Notes under the pieces: generated by a model
What the model saw: the letters and a program-made list of their open reading frames with translations, nothing else
What the model was told of the DNA's origin: nothing
The model's database searches: none
In this document: in pieces, positions 1 to 9,015 of the stretch
How the letters are laid out: the number at the start of each line of letters is the position of its first letter
How positions within the stretch are numbered: position 1 is the stretch's first letter
Assembly: GCA_038210375.1 (NCBI GenBank)
Contig: JBBQWT010000021.1
Location: 1-54,053 of the forward strand
Source: JBBQWT01 sp038210375
Lineage (GTDB): Bacteria; Acidobacteriota; Terriglobia; Terriglobales; Acidobacteriaceae
Direction of reading: 5' to 3'
Length of the DNA stretch: 54,053 nucleotides
Program-made: the position numbers and the translations under genes

Positions 1-250
1 AAATAACGCTGAGAAGGAATCGGAGGATGTAAAAGAGACAGGTAAGAGCTTTTAAGGCAGATACTGCTGCTCACGATCACAACCGCTTCTAATCTAACGC
101 GTCTCTAATTATAGGGATAAGGGATAGAGAATACAAGCTTTTATTGTGGTTAATTGATTGCGCCAGAGCACCCTCCCCGGCAGGACGCATTCCCCAGAAA
201 AGTTGATACCATCGCATTTTGAGTGAGTTGCCGGTCGTCCGGCCAGCTGA

Positions 251-1222
251 GTGGATGTTAAACCCCAACCCGACGCTCTGCCTGAGTGGCTGGTCAGCGT
301 TCTTGACCCGAGCTACCGGGAAACCGATGCCCAGCGCTATGGCATAGGTCGCGAAGGGTTTAACGCCATCGTCCTAGGGGTGACGGAGAAGTACCTGCTG
401 GGTTCCTATCTTGCCGACCAATCTGAAACCGAAAAGTTTCTCACCGGTCTTCATGTTCGGGAGCTGGTGCTGGCGCGGGCTTGTGCCGCCGGTGATGACG
501 CGGCCTGGCAGGAATTTCTGCTGCAATACCGCGAGACCCTTTATGCGGCGGCGCGCTCCATCACCCGTGAGGAATCAAGCGGGCGCGAGCTAGCCGATTC
601 GCTGTACGCCGACCTCTATGGAACCGCGGCACGTGACGGCAAGCGCATATCGAAGCTTGATTCTTACACCGGGCGCGGCTCGCTGGCGGGGTGGCTGCGC
701 ACCGTGCTGGCGCAGGAACATGTCAACCGCTATCGCAAGCAGCGCCATACGGTTAGCCTTGAGGAGAAGACCGACGCGGGGGCGCAGTTCGCGGCGCCGG
801 TTTCCGCCGCGATCGCGGAGCCTGATGCTCGGGTGGTGAGCGCCATCGACCAGGCGCTGGCGGAACTTGAAGCCGAGGACCGGCTCATCCTCATCCATTA
901 CTATCTCGAAGGGCGCACGCTGGCCGAGGTGGGGCGCATGCTGGGGGTGCACGAATCCACCATCAGCCGCAAGACCGTCAAGATTGTGGAGCGGTTGCGG
1001 CGCGGGATTTTCAGCCTGCTGCTGAAGTCGGGAATGAGCCGCAGGCAGGTGGAAGAGGCGCTGGATGTGGATGTGCGCGATATCACGGTGGATTTCAAGA
1101 AGTCACTGGGCGGCGAGGGGACGGGGCCGGCGCCGGGTCGGGCCGCTTCCTCATCATACCCGGCGAATGTTGCGCAAGATTTGAAAGCTACAACGTTCCA
1201 AGCTAGAGAAGGCGAGGAGTAG
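251..1222 (+). CDS. ECF-type RNA polymerase sigma factor
   Basis: 323-residue protein with a sigma-70 family layout. A region-2-like segment lies at about residues 75-160 (bulky aromatic/acidic helix ending in a GWLRTVLAQ stretch followed by RYRKQR). A region-4 helix-turn-helix lies at about 200-255 (LILIHYYLEGRTLAEVGRMLGVHESTISRK). Start is GTG at 251; no strong Shine-Dalgarno is visible, so the exact start is uncertain. It is followed 22 bases later by a zinc-finger membrane protein that is probably its anti-sigma partner, a standard arrangement for extracytoplasmic-function regulation. The C-terminal 60 residues are not conserved sigma sequence. The family call is firm; the regulon is unknown. 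Confidence 0.85.
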   Translation: MDVKPQPDALPEWLVSVLDPSYRETDAQRYGIGREGFNAIVLGVTEKYLLGSYLADQSETEKFLTGLHVRELVLARACAAGDDAAWQEFLLQYRETLYAAARSITREESSGRELADSLYADLYGTAARDGKRISKLDSYTGRGSLAGWLRTVLAQEHVNRYRKQRHTVSLEEKTDAGAQFAAPVSAAIAEPDARVVSAIDQALAELEAEDRLILIHYYLEGRTLAEVGRMLGVHESTISRKTVKIVERLRRGIFSLLLKSGMSRRQVEEALDVDVRDITVDFKKSLGGEGTGPAPGRAASSSYPANVAQDLKATTFQAREGEE

Positions 1223-1244
1223 CGGCCGCGAGGCCGCTAGTGCA

Positions 1245-2702
1245 ATGGCAGACATTCCTGAAATATCGAAGCTGGTGCGGCAGCGGCTGCAAGTTACAGC
1301 CGATGCGGCGGGTGAGGTTGCGCATCCTGACGCCAACCTGCTGGCCGCCTATGCCGAGCAGGAGTTGAGCGGCGCCGAGCGGACGTCGGTGATGGAACAC
1401 TTGTCGCACTGCGAGCCGTGCCGCGAGGTGGTCGCCCTGACGCTGCCGCCGGTTGCGGAAGCTGTTTCGCTGCGTCCCCAACTGGTAACGCCGGTTTCGT
1501 CTATGGCGGGCGGGCGGCGGCGGCGCAGTTGGTTTAGCGATCAGAACCTGCAATGGGCAAGGCTGGCGGCTACGGTTACGGTGGCCATCGGAATCGGACT
1601 TACCTATTACGCCACCCATGACCGGCAGCCTGCGCTGGGGCCGGTTCCGGCGATCACCTCGCCAGCCTCGCCCGCACACGAAAAACAGGCCGAGCAGCCG
1701 CCCTCCACCGGAACCGATAGAGTTGTCGAGCCGCAAGACGCCGCCTCGAACAAAGAAAAATTAACTGCCGCCGCGCCGGTGACCCCTTCTCCGAAAAACG
1801 TTCCCTTGGAGAAGGCAAAGATTCAAGCTCCGCCCTCAGCATCAGTCTTCGAAGACAAGAAATCGGCGGATTCGCCTAAGAAGCGAGACGAGGTCGCCAA
1901 CACTCGCCAGTTGGAAATCGCCGGTGGGGCGGCTGCTTCGGACAAAGCGAATCCCGCGCCGCCATCGCCGCCGACAATGGACCGCATGAGCGCCAACCGG
2001 GCAGCCGCCCCCAACCCGGCTATCACCGCCGAGACGCCATCTGCAAGCCACAAGATCAGGAAAGACAGCTTGCGGGCGGGCGCTGCGGGCGGCAGGATGC
2101 AATCCGCCGATTCCGCGGGAGCGGTCGCAATCCCAGCCTCCCCGCAATCAGCGGCGGAACGGCAATCCGCTTCCGCACAGCAAGGCGCGGTTTCCGATAT
2201 TCAATCGCTACCATCGACTCAGGCGAGCCAGCAAAATGAGGCGGACGCACAGACTCGGCCATCGCTAACCATGAAGCCAGCCGGAGGACCACAGACCAAC
2301 CCGCCCTATGGCGCGCCCCGTGCCGCGATTTCCAGCAAGTCGAACCCATACCGATACACGGCATCGCGCTGGACGATCTCATCTGCAGGCCGCTTGCAAA
2401 AACTTTCTTCGGCAACCGGCGGCTCGTCGCAATCAACCGATGCCGCGGTTGGACGCGACGTGGTCTTCCGGGCGGTCGCCGTCATCGGAACCCACGTGTG
2501 GGTGGGCGGTAGCGGACACCAGTTATTTTATTCGCGAGACGACGGGACGCACTGGACCAGGGTCATGGGAGACTGGCAGGGTGACATCACCAGCATGCGA
2601 TTCGGCGACTTCAGTCATGGCGAGTTGACTACCTCCGCAGGAGAGCGTTGGACTACCGTGGACGGCGGCGAACATTGGAGCGATGCGGGGAGCGCGCCCT
2701 AG
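1245..2702 (+). CDS. Zinc-finger anti-sigma factor with Ycf48/BNR-like periplasmic C-terminus
   Basis: 485 residues. The N-terminal cytoplasmic part carries a zf-HC2 motif (His52-x3-Cys56-x2-Cys59), the zinc-binding anti-sigma signature. A single membrane segment spans about residues 106-123. A long proline/alanine/serine-rich low-complexity stretch (about 130-370) follows. The last 85 residues (VAVIGTHVWVGG, LFYSRDDGTHWTRV, TTVDGGEHWSD) resemble BNR/Ycf48 beta-propeller repeats. Lying directly downstream of the sigma gene, it probably holds the sigma factor at the membrane and senses something outside the cytoplasm. The propeller fragment is too short for a full propeller, so what it binds is unknown. 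Confidence 0.8.
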   Translation: MADIPEISKLVRQRLQVTADAAGEVAHPDANLLAAYAEQELSGAERTSVMEHLSHCEPCREVVALTLPPVAEAVSLRPQLVTPVSSMAGGRRRRSWFSDQNLQWARLAATVTVAIGIGLTYYATHDRQPALGPVPAITSPASPAHEKQAEQPPSTGTDRVVEPQDAASNKEKLTAAAPVTPSPKNVPLEKAKIQAPPSASVFEDKKSADSPKKRDEVANTRQLEIAGGAAASDKANPAPPSPPTMDRMSANRAAAPNPAITAETPSASHKIRKDSLRAGAAGGRMQSADSAGAVAIPASPQSAAERQSASAQQGAVSDIQSLPSTQASQQNEADAQTRPSLTMKPAGGPQTNPPYGAPRAAISSKSNPYRYTASRWTISSAGRLQKLSSATGGSSQSTDAAVGRDVVFRAVAVIGTHVWVGGSGHQLFYSRDDGTHWTRVMGDWQGDITSMRFGDFSHGELTTSAGERWTTVDGGEHWSDAGSAP

Positions 2703-2705
2703 ACC

Positions 2706-3737
2706 TTGTCATCCAGCAGCGACATCACGAAGGTAGCGGTGATCGGCGCCGGCGCATTTGGCCGGAACCATGCGCGGGTCTATCGCGCGCTCAGCGAGGA
2801 AGGTTTCCCGGTGCAGCTCGTGGCCGTGGTGGATACCGACCCGCAGCAGGCGGCGCAAGCTTCGACCGAGTTCGATACGCCATCCTTTGATTCCGTGGCC
2901 AGCCTGCTGGCCAACCCCGCCATCAGCGTGGATGCGGCATCGGTTGCGGTGCCCACCGCGCACCACCTCGATGCGGCGCGGGCGTTGATGGAGGCCGGGA
3001 TCGACGTTCTCATCGAGAAACCGCTGGCGGCCTCGCTTGATGAAGCGCGGGAAATTCAGAACGTTGCGCGCCGCACCTCGAGGGTGGCGCAGGTAGGCCA
3101 CCTGGAAAGGTTCAATCCCGGCTTGCGGGCGACGCTTCCGCTGGTCACCCATCCCATGTTTTTCGAGGTGCACCGCCTGAGCATGTTTTCCCCGCGGTCG
3201 CTGGACGACGATGTGGTGCTCGATGTGATGATCCACGATCTGGATATCGTGCTTTCAATGGTCGATTCCGAGGTGAAGGAAATTCGCGCGGTCGGCCTGC
3301 CCATTCTTTCGGCCAAGGTGGATATCGCCAACGTGCGGCTGGAATTTGAGTCGGGATGCGTGGCCAACTTCACCGCCAGCCGGGTGAGCACCGAAAAGAT
3401 CCGCAAGCTGCGTTTTTTTCAGCCTAAGCAGTACATATCAGTGGATTTCACTCGCCAGGACGTGGTCGCCTTCCAGGTCGAAGACGTCGGTCTCCCGCCG
3501 CGTGACGCCGCTCACCGAAGCGGCTTGGCCGCCCTGGCTGCCGGTTCGGGGATCAAGATGTACAAACCCGAAGTCATCAAAGAAGAGCCCCTGCTCGCCG
3601 AACTGAAATCGTTTATTGCAGCAGTGCGCAATCGCTCCACTCCCCTGGTCACCCTTGAGGACGGGCGCCGCGCCCTCTCGGTGGCACTCGACATCGGCGC
3701 CGCCATTGCCGACCACCAGCGCCGCGCGCTGTTGTGA
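2706..3737 (+). CDS. Gfo/Idh/MocA oxidoreductase, possibly UDP-GlcNAc 3-dehydrogenase (GnnA-like)
   Basis: 343 residues. An N-terminal Rossmann fold shows VAVIGAGAFGRNHARVY (about residues 9-25), and EKPLA (about 102) is the NAD-dependent family signature. VGHLERFNP and DVMIHDLDIVLS match the active-site region of the GnnA subgroup, which oxidises UDP-GlcNAc at C3 for diamino-sugar lipid A. That subgroup call is inference: the other lpx genes are not in this window. The first usable codon is TTG at 2706, four bases after the previous stop, implying translational coupling with the anti-sigma gene. No better start is visible before the Rossmann motif. Confidence 0.8.
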   Translation: MSSSSDITKVAVIGAGAFGRNHARVYRALSEEGFPVQLVAVVDTDPQQAAQASTEFDTPSFDSVASLLANPAISVDAASVAVPTAHHLDAARALMEAGIDVLIEKPLAASLDEAREIQNVARRTSRVAQVGHLERFNPGLRATLPLVTHPMFFEVHRLSMFSPRSLDDDVVLDVMIHDLDIVLSMVDSEVKEIRAVGLPILSAKVDIANVRLEFESGCVANFTASRVSTEKIRKLRFFQPKQYISVDFTRQDVVAFQVEDVGLPPRDAAHRSGLAALAAGSGIKMYKPEVIKEEPLLAELKSFIAAVRNRSTPLVTLEDGRRALSVALDIGAAIADHQRRALL

Positions 3738-3910
3738 CGGAATTCCGGCGGCGCATCAACTTCGTAAAGAATTGTCAGACAAGTTGGCCTCCGCGTTTGG
3801 AATGCGTTGCGGACGTTAAAATCTAGACAGGAGATATTTAAGTCGAAACAGGCTGGAAAGCGTCCAATCATCAGTCTGTTTTCTGCCCTCGCGGCTGATT
3901 TCCCAATGGC

Positions 3911-4966
3911 ATGCCTCTGCTGACTCAAATTCCGAAGGAACCACGGTTGCGGGTGCGCTATCCCGAGGAAGTCCCGGAACTGCATCTGCTGCTGGCCGAT
4001 CTCGAAGACGACCGCCGAACCTCGCGGCTGCGTGAAGGCTTGTGGATCTCGATCATCATTCACCTGGTGGCGTTCCTGGTGTTCCTGTTCGCGCCGCGCT
4101 ATTTTCCGCAAAGCTCCCCCGACTTGCGGGAAGCCAGTCCCCTCGACAACAAGTCGATCACCTACGTGGAGATGAATCCGGATGCGCAGAAAGCGGTAAC
4201 CACGCCACGCACCAACATCATTTCAGACAAGAACCGCATCGCCACGTCGCGCAATCCCACCATCGACCGCAAGAGCCTGGAGCAGTTGCGCCCGCGCAGC
4301 CGCGCCGGGGTTCCCGGAGCAATGCAGCCGCAGGCGCCGCCGCAGCAACCATCCCAAGTGGCGCAGGCTTCGCGACCGCCGCCCAATCCCGGCGCGGAAA
4401 ATTCGCAGCCGCCGCCTCCGGCCCTCGACAATCAAGAGCCGCAATTGCCGGTGCGCTCCAAAGCGAGCAGCCATCCTTTTTCCGCCAACGCCGGCATGTC
4501 GGCGGGCTCGGCCATCGAGCAGGCGGCGCGGGCCACGGCCGCCAACCGCATGGGCGGAGTGGGCGCGGGCGAGGGTGGAGAAGGCGGGCTGGGAGGCCGC
4601 TCCAACAGCTCGGTGAAGAGCCAGATCGATGTGCTCAGCGACACCATGGGCGTCGATTTCAGCGCGTACCTGCAACGGGTGTTGCATGACGTCCGCGTTA
4701 ACTGGTACAACCTGATTCCCGAAGTGGCGCGGCCGCCGCTGTTGAAACAAGGCAAGGTGGGGATTGAATTTGCCATCCTGAAAGATGGTTCGGTGCAGGG
4801 GATGAAGCTGACCACGCCTTCGGGAGACGTATCGCTCGACCGCGCAGCCTGGGGCGGCATTACCGGATCAAATCCATTTCCGCCGCTGCCGTCGGAATTT
4901 CGCGGACAATACCTGGCTCTGCGGTTCCACTTCTATTACAACCCCCGGGACAACGAGCTGCGCTGA
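3911..4966 (+). CDS. TonB-family energy-transducer-like protein
   Basis: 351 residues. A short cytoplasmic N-terminus is followed by one membrane helix at about 46-64 (IIIHLVAFLVFLFA). A proline/glutamine-rich periplasmic stalk (about 100-185) and a glycine-rich stretch come next, then a TonB-like C-terminal domain at about 250-345 (VRVNWYNLIPE, GKVGIEFAILKDGSVQGMKL, FPPLPSEFRGQ). TonB proteins pass proton-motive force from ExbB/ExbD to outer-membrane receptors. No exbB, exbD or receptor gene is nearby, so a partner system elsewhere must be assumed. The start ATG at 3911 sits 173 bases after the dehydrogenase stop. Domain order is convincing; the receptor is unknown. Confidence 0.78.
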   Translation: MPLLTQIPKEPRLRVRYPEEVPELHLLLADLEDDRRTSRLREGLWISIIIHLVAFLVFLFAPRYFPQSSPDLREASPLDNKSITYVEMNPDAQKAVTTPRTNIISDKNRIATSRNPTIDRKSLEQLRPRSRAGVPGAMQPQAPPQQPSQVAQASRPPPNPGAENSQPPPPALDNQEPQLPVRSKASSHPFSANAGMSAGSAIEQAARATAANRMGGVGAGEGGEGGLGGRSNSSVKSQIDVLSDTMGVDFSAYLQRVLHDVRVNWYNLIPEVARPPLLKQGKVGIEFAILKDGSVQGMKLTTPSGDVSLDRAAWGGITGSNPFPPLPSEFRGQYLALRFHFYYNPRDNELR

Positions 4967-5053
4967 ACGCTAGTCCGTTCGCCTCGCCTCGCAATTTCAG
5001 AACCCGGGCCAGTGCAGCGCCGCAGCCTCGCTATTCTTCTACAATCAAATGCC

Positions 5054-5161
5054 GTGGGCCCGGTCCGCAGACAAAATTCCGGCATCGTGATGGTTGCGAT
5101 CGTGATTCTCATCTACCTGCTGCTTCGCTACGGGAAGAGCATCCCCTGGCTGGCGCGGTGA
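5054..5161 (+). CDS. Possible tiny membrane peptide overlapping miaA
   Basis: An open frame of 35 codons from GTG 5054, or 23 codons from ATG 5090, encodes a hydrophobic helix (MVAIVILIYLLLRYG) with a basic C-terminal tail. Its TGA overlaps the miaA GTG start codon (GTGA), the usual form of translational coupling. It lacks a clear Shine-Dalgarno and could be chance. Only the membrane-helix composition and the exact stop/start overlap support it. Confidence 0.35.
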   Translation: MGPVRRQNSGIVMVAIVILIYLLLRYGKSIPWLAR

Positions 5162-6114
5162 TCAACGATGCACCGTCGGCCTTGACCCGTGATCCGCTGA
5201 TGGTTGTGATCGTCGGCCCCACCGGCAGCGGCAAGACCTCCCTCGCCCTGGCGTTGGCCGAGCAATTTTCCGGGGAAATCGTCAGTTGTGATTCGGTGGC
5301 GGTGTACCGAGGATTTGAGATTGGGACGGCCAAACCCCCGTTGGCCGCCCGCCAGCGCGTGGCTCACCATTTGATTGACGTGGCCGACGCCGGCGAAAGT
5401 TTTACCGCCGGAATGTACCTGCGGCAGGCGCGGCACGCCCTGGCTGAGATCGCTGCGAGGGGCAAGCTTCCCGTGGTCGTGGGCGGCACCGGTCTGTACC
5501 TGCGTGCGCTGCTACAAGGGCTTTCCCCTGCGCCCACGCGGGTTCCGGAGTTGCGGGAGCGCCTGCGGGCGCTCGCCGCCAGAAGTCCCAATCATCTTCA
5601 CCGGGTACTGCGCCGCATGGATGCCGCGGCCGCGGCCGCAATTCATCCCAACGACATGCCCAAGATCATAAGGGCCATCGAGGTGTGCATGACTTCGCGG
5701 CAGACCATGACCAGCCTGTGGAAGGAAGGCCGCGAACCCTTACGAGGCTTCCGCATCCTGCGCATCGGGGTTTCGCCGGAGCGCGCCGCGCTGTATGCGC
5801 GCATTGAGCTACGGGCGCAACGCATGTTCGACGATGGCCTGGTTTCTGAAACTCAAACGTTACTGCAAGCTCAAGCCGGCGCCGGGGAACTTCCTTTTGT
5901 ATTCAATTCGCTGGGTTACAAGCAGGCGATGCGGGTCTTGAACGGCGAAGCGGAACTCTCGCAGGCCATCGCAGAGGCGCAACAGGCGCACCGCAATTAT
6001 GCCAAGCGGCAGATGACGTGGTTTCGCCGGGAGCCCGATGTGCTATGGCTTACCGGATTTGGCGACGACGCCGAGGTGCAGCGCCGGGCCGCGCAAGAAG
6101 TTGCGAAAGCTTAA
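5158..6114 (+). CDS. miaA: tRNA dimethylallyltransferase (MiaA)
   Basis: 318 residues, normal length for MiaA. It transfers a dimethylallyl group to N6 of A37 in tRNAs reading codons that begin with U. Visible signatures: P-loop GPTGSGKT (about residues 19-26), DSVAVYRGFEIGTAKP (about 45-60), HHLIDV, VVGGTGLYLRALL, and the C-terminal NYAKRQMTWFRRE, which is near-diagnostic. The GTG start at 5158 overlaps the stop of a possible small membrane peptide; an internal ATG at 5200 is too close to the P-loop to be preferred clearly. No hfq gene follows, unlike in proteobacteria. Confidence 0.95.
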   Translation: MINDAPSALTRDPLMVVIVGPTGSGKTSLALALAEQFSGEIVSCDSVAVYRGFEIGTAKPPLAARQRVAHHLIDVADAGESFTAGMYLRQARHALAEIAARGKLPVVVGGTGLYLRALLQGLSPAPTRVPELRERLRALAARSPNHLHRVLRRMDAAAAAAIHPNDMPKIIRAIEVCMTSRQTMTSLWKEGREPLRGFRILRIGVSPERAALYARIELRAQRMFDDGLVSETQTLLQAQAGAGELPFVFNSLGYKQAMRVLNGEAELSQAIAEAQQAHRNYAKRQMTWFRREPDVLWLTGFGDDAEVQRRAAQEVAKA

Positions 6115-6180
6115 AATCCATCGCCAGGCGCAAATACCCGATCGCGTGGCGGTCACCATGGACTAGAAATTACTGCATGG

Positions 6181-6244
6181 GCAAATATTTGTTGCCGAGT
6201 AGGGGTTCTTCCTCACCCCGGTGAAGCCGGGGGTCGTCAGAATG
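6181..6244. repeat. Dispersed intergenic repeat, copy 1
   Basis: A segment of about 64 bases between miaA and the GH3 gene closely matches 37292-37356. Both start with an AAATATTTGTTG core and end with TCGTCAGAATG. Over the last 44 bases 38 are identical. Both copies are intergenic, and the core contains an imperfect GGGG/CCCC palindrome. It looks like a REP-type element; no mobilising gene is near. Confidence 0.6.
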
Positions 6245-6355
6245 TCCAGCGACGGATGAGATTGCTTCTTCAGACCGGATTTTCCCGACGGGTAGAGCTT
6301 TAGTCAACTACCTCCTGAGTTTCATCCCTTCGCCAATTCTGATATTGTCCTGAAA

Positions 6356-8311
6356 ATGCGCATGCTCAAGCGGAAACTGCTTATTCTCCTCTTCCTTCTC
6401 TTCGTGCCGGGCGCGATTAGCTGCGTGGCCGCCGATCAATACCAGAAAATTGGGCCGGTGCAGCTCACCCGCGAGGGCAATCGCTGGGCGGAGAAGACCC
6501 TCAAGAACTTGAGCCTCGAAGAGAAGATCGGGCAGCTCATCATGGTGCGCGGCCTGGCTGAATTTGTGAACCTGGAGAGCCCTTCATTCGTGGCCTTGCG
6601 CGATTCGATTCGCAAGTACCATCTGGGCTCGGTGATCATCTCGGTGCCGGTGGAGGATGGCTTCCTACGGCGCAGCGAGCCTTACGAGGCGGCCATGTTC
6701 ACCAACCTGCTGCAGCGCGAGTCGCGGGTGCCGCTGATATTTGCCGCCGATTTTGAGCGCGGCCTGTACATGCGATTGAGTGGCGTCACCATGTTTCCCC
6801 ACGCCATGGCGTTTGGCGCGGCGGGAAAAGCTTCGTACGCCGAGGCGTTCGGCAACATCGTCGCCCAGGAGTCGCGCGCCATCGGCGTGCAGTGGAATTT
6901 CTTTCCGGTGATGGACGTCAACTCCAACCCCGCCAACCCCATCATCAACACCCGCTCGTTCGGCGAAGACCCGGCGCTGGTCGGCGCGCTGGGCGCGGCG
7001 TATATCGTGGGCTCGCGGCGGGGCGGCTTGCTTTCAACGGCCAAGCATTTTCCCGGCCACGGGGATACCGGCACCGACTCGCATCTAGACCTGGCGCAGG
7101 TGGGCGGGGACATGGCGCGGCTGGATTCGGTGGAGCTGCCGCCTTTCCAGAAAGCCATTGCCGCGGGCGTGGACGCGATCATGGTCGCGCACGTCAGCGT
7201 CCCCGCCATTGATCCGGCGGCGAACAAAGTGGCCACCAATTCCGAGAAGATCACCACCGATCTCCTGAAGTACAAGATGGCATTCAAAGGCCTGGTGGTG
7301 ACCGACGCCATGGAGATGCGGGGATTTTCCAAGCTGTACCCGCCGGGACCGAACGCCGCCGGCCGCGCCGCAGTGGATGCGTTCAAGGCCGGCAACGACA
7401 TGCTGCTGCTGCCTTCTGACCTCGAAGGCACGATCAAAGGCATGGTGGCGGCGGTGCGCGGCGGTGAGATCACCGAGGATCAGATTGACGCGTCGGTGCT
7501 GAAAGTTTTGCGCGCCAAGGCTTCGGTGGGATTGAACAAGGCCAAACTGGTGGACATCAACGGCCTGGCGACCGCCATTCTGAAGCCGGAAAACATCGCC
7601 CAGGGGCAGGAGATCGCCGATGCCGCGGTCACCCTGGTGCGTGACAATGGCAAAGTATTACCCATGAAACGTGGAACTTCCACGTCCCGCGGGCCGTATG
7701 AACCAGAAGTAGAGGCTGCCCGGCAAACGGTGGCGGTGGTGTTTACCGATGACACGCGCACCGAATCGGGAAGGACGTTCGAGCGCGGATTGCGCAACCG
7801 GGTTCCCGACGCCACTATCTTTTTTCTCGATGATCGCAATGCGGGGCCAATGTCAGATTCGATCATGGAAGCGGTGAAACAAGCGCGGGCAGTGGTGGCG
7901 GTGACGTATGTCGTCCCCACGGCGGGCAAGATGCGCCGCGTCGCCGGCAGCATGGTGAACACGGTTTCGCTGGCGGATTCACCCGCAGCCCTGCTCACGC
8001 GGATGCTGGAGGCGGCGGCGGACAAGACGGTCGTGGTTGCCATGGGCAATCCCTATGTGGCCAGCAGTTTTCCCCAGGTGCAGAACTACATGTGCACCTT
8101 CTCCAACGGGCCCACTTCCGACATCAGCGCGTTGAAAGGCATGTTTGGAGAGATGGCGATTCGCGGGCATCTTCCAGTCACGCTGCCCAACATCGCGGAG
8201 CGGGGAAGCGGAATCGAACGCGGTGCGGTTAACGGAAGCGCGGTCATCCATAACCGAAAAAAACCAGCCCGAAGCCGGGGCGAGACGGAGAACGTCCGTC
8301 CCGGTCACTGA
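6356..8311 (+). CDS. Secreted glycoside hydrolase family 3, NagZ-like beta-N-acetylhexosaminidase
   Basis: 651 residues. An N-terminal hydrophobic signal (residues 4-23) ends in GAISC, possibly a weak lipobox. The GH3 barrel follows: IGQLIMV, INTRSFGEDP, the KHFPGHGDTGTDSH loop (about 229-243) that supplies the His/Asp acid-base pair in NagZ enzymes, and VVTDAMEM (about 314-321) with the Asp nucleophile. An extra C-terminal domain of about 260 residues, absent from compact cytoplasmic NagZ, resembles the alpha/beta sandwich of larger GH3 proteins. Likely substrate is GlcNAc-containing glycan such as peptidoglycan fragments outside the cytoplasm. Start ATG 6356, with ATG 6362 as an alternative. 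Confidence 0.88.
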   Translation: MRMLKRKLLILLFLLFVPGAISCVAADQYQKIGPVQLTREGNRWAEKTLKNLSLEEKIGQLIMVRGLAEFVNLESPSFVALRDSIRKYHLGSVIISVPVEDGFLRRSEPYEAAMFTNLLQRESRVPLIFAADFERGLYMRLSGVTMFPHAMAFGAAGKASYAEAFGNIVAQESRAIGVQWNFFPVMDVNSNPANPIINTRSFGEDPALVGALGAAYIVGSRRGGLLSTAKHFPGHGDTGTDSHLDLAQVGGDMARLDSVELPPFQKAIAAGVDAIMVAHVSVPAIDPAANKVATNSEKITTDLLKYKMAFKGLVVTDAMEMRGFSKLYPPGPNAAGRAAVDAFKAGNDMLLLPSDLEGTIKGMVAAVRGGEITEDQIDASVLKVLRAKASVGLNKAKLVDINGLATAILKPENIAQGQEIADAAVTLVRDNGKVLPMKRGTSTSRGPYEPEVEAARQTVAVVFTDDTRTESGRTFERGLRNRVPDATIFFLDDRNAGPMSDSIMEAVKQARAVVAVTYVVPTAGKMRRVAGSMVNTVSLADSPAALLTRMLEAAADKTVVVAMGNPYVASSFPQVQNYMCTFSNGPTSDISALKGMFGEMAIRGHLPVTLPNIAERGSGIERGAVNGSAVIHNRKKPARSRGETENVRPGH

Positions 8312-8331
8312 AGGAAAAGACAGGAGTCCTT

Positions 8332-8940
8332 ATGCGGGATCGATCAATCGTGAAATTTGCCATGGGAACGGCTGCGCTGCTGGTGTTTGCGGTGGCGCTG
8401 GGCTGCCAGATGGACGTGCATTCGAAGAAAAACGGCAACGGGGGCGACGACGTCAACATAAAGACCCCGATGGGCGCGGTGAAGGTCACGACTTCCGACG
8501 TGGAGGCCAAGGACCTGGGACTGGCGGTGTATCCCGGCGCGCGCAAGCGTCCGGAGAACGAGGACAACGCCGATCACAATAGCGACAGCGCGCATGTGAA
8601 CCTGGATCTGCCCTGGTTCGGCATGAAGCTGGTGGTCGTGCACTATGAATCCGACGATCCGCCGCAAAAGGTAATGGATTTCTATCGCGCCGAGCTGGCG
8701 CACTACGGCAAGGTCCTCGAATGCAAAGGCCGCTTGAATATCAGCATGGAACACGATGCCGAGGACAAGCGAAGCCGGGAGTTGACCTGCAAGGGCGATC
8801 ATCCGGGCGACAACGGGGAACTGGAGTTGAAGGTCGGAACCACGGACAAGCAGCACATCGTGGAAGTGAAACCCAAGGGCACAGGAACCAGGTTCGATTT
8901 GGTTTACGTGCAGGTGAGGGGCGGGAAGGACACGGTGTAG
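8332..8940 (+). CDS. Putative lipoprotein of unknown function
   Basis: 202 residues. An AGGAG ribosome site lies 6 bases before ATG 8332, 20 bases after the GH3 gene, so the two are probably co-transcribed. A hydrophobic signal (residues 9-24) ends in ALGC, a permissive lipobox with Cys25. The mature part has a segment GLAVYPGARKRPE followed by VVVHYESDDPPQKVMDFYRAEL, a pattern seen in small acidobacterial exported proteins with no known function. No catalytic motif is recognised. Cell-envelope location is inferred from the signal only. Confidence 0.7.
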   Translation: MRDRSIVKFAMGTAALLVFAVALGCQMDVHSKKNGNGGDDVNIKTPMGAVKVTTSDVEAKDLGLAVYPGARKRPENEDNADHNSDSAHVNLDLPWFGMKLVVVHYESDDPPQKVMDFYRAELAHYGKVLECKGRLNISMEHDAEDKRSRELTCKGDHPGDNGELELKVGTTDKQHIVEVKPKGTGTRFDLVYVQVRGGKDTV

Positions 8941-9015
8941 GCAGAGCCGCCCCCGAGACAGAGCACAGCCAGACAAGAACGAAGTCAGGCCGCAGCGAGG
9001 CGACACAGGCCGCAT

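Noticed and set aside
1..250. Upstream region of the ECF sigma gene
   Set aside because: Searched for a promoter or RNA; only loose AT-rich stretches, nothing worth calling.
4042..4750. Long plus and minus frames inside the TonB-like gene
   Set aside because: Shadows caused by the Pro/Gln/Gly-rich, GC-rich coding sequence; no independent support.
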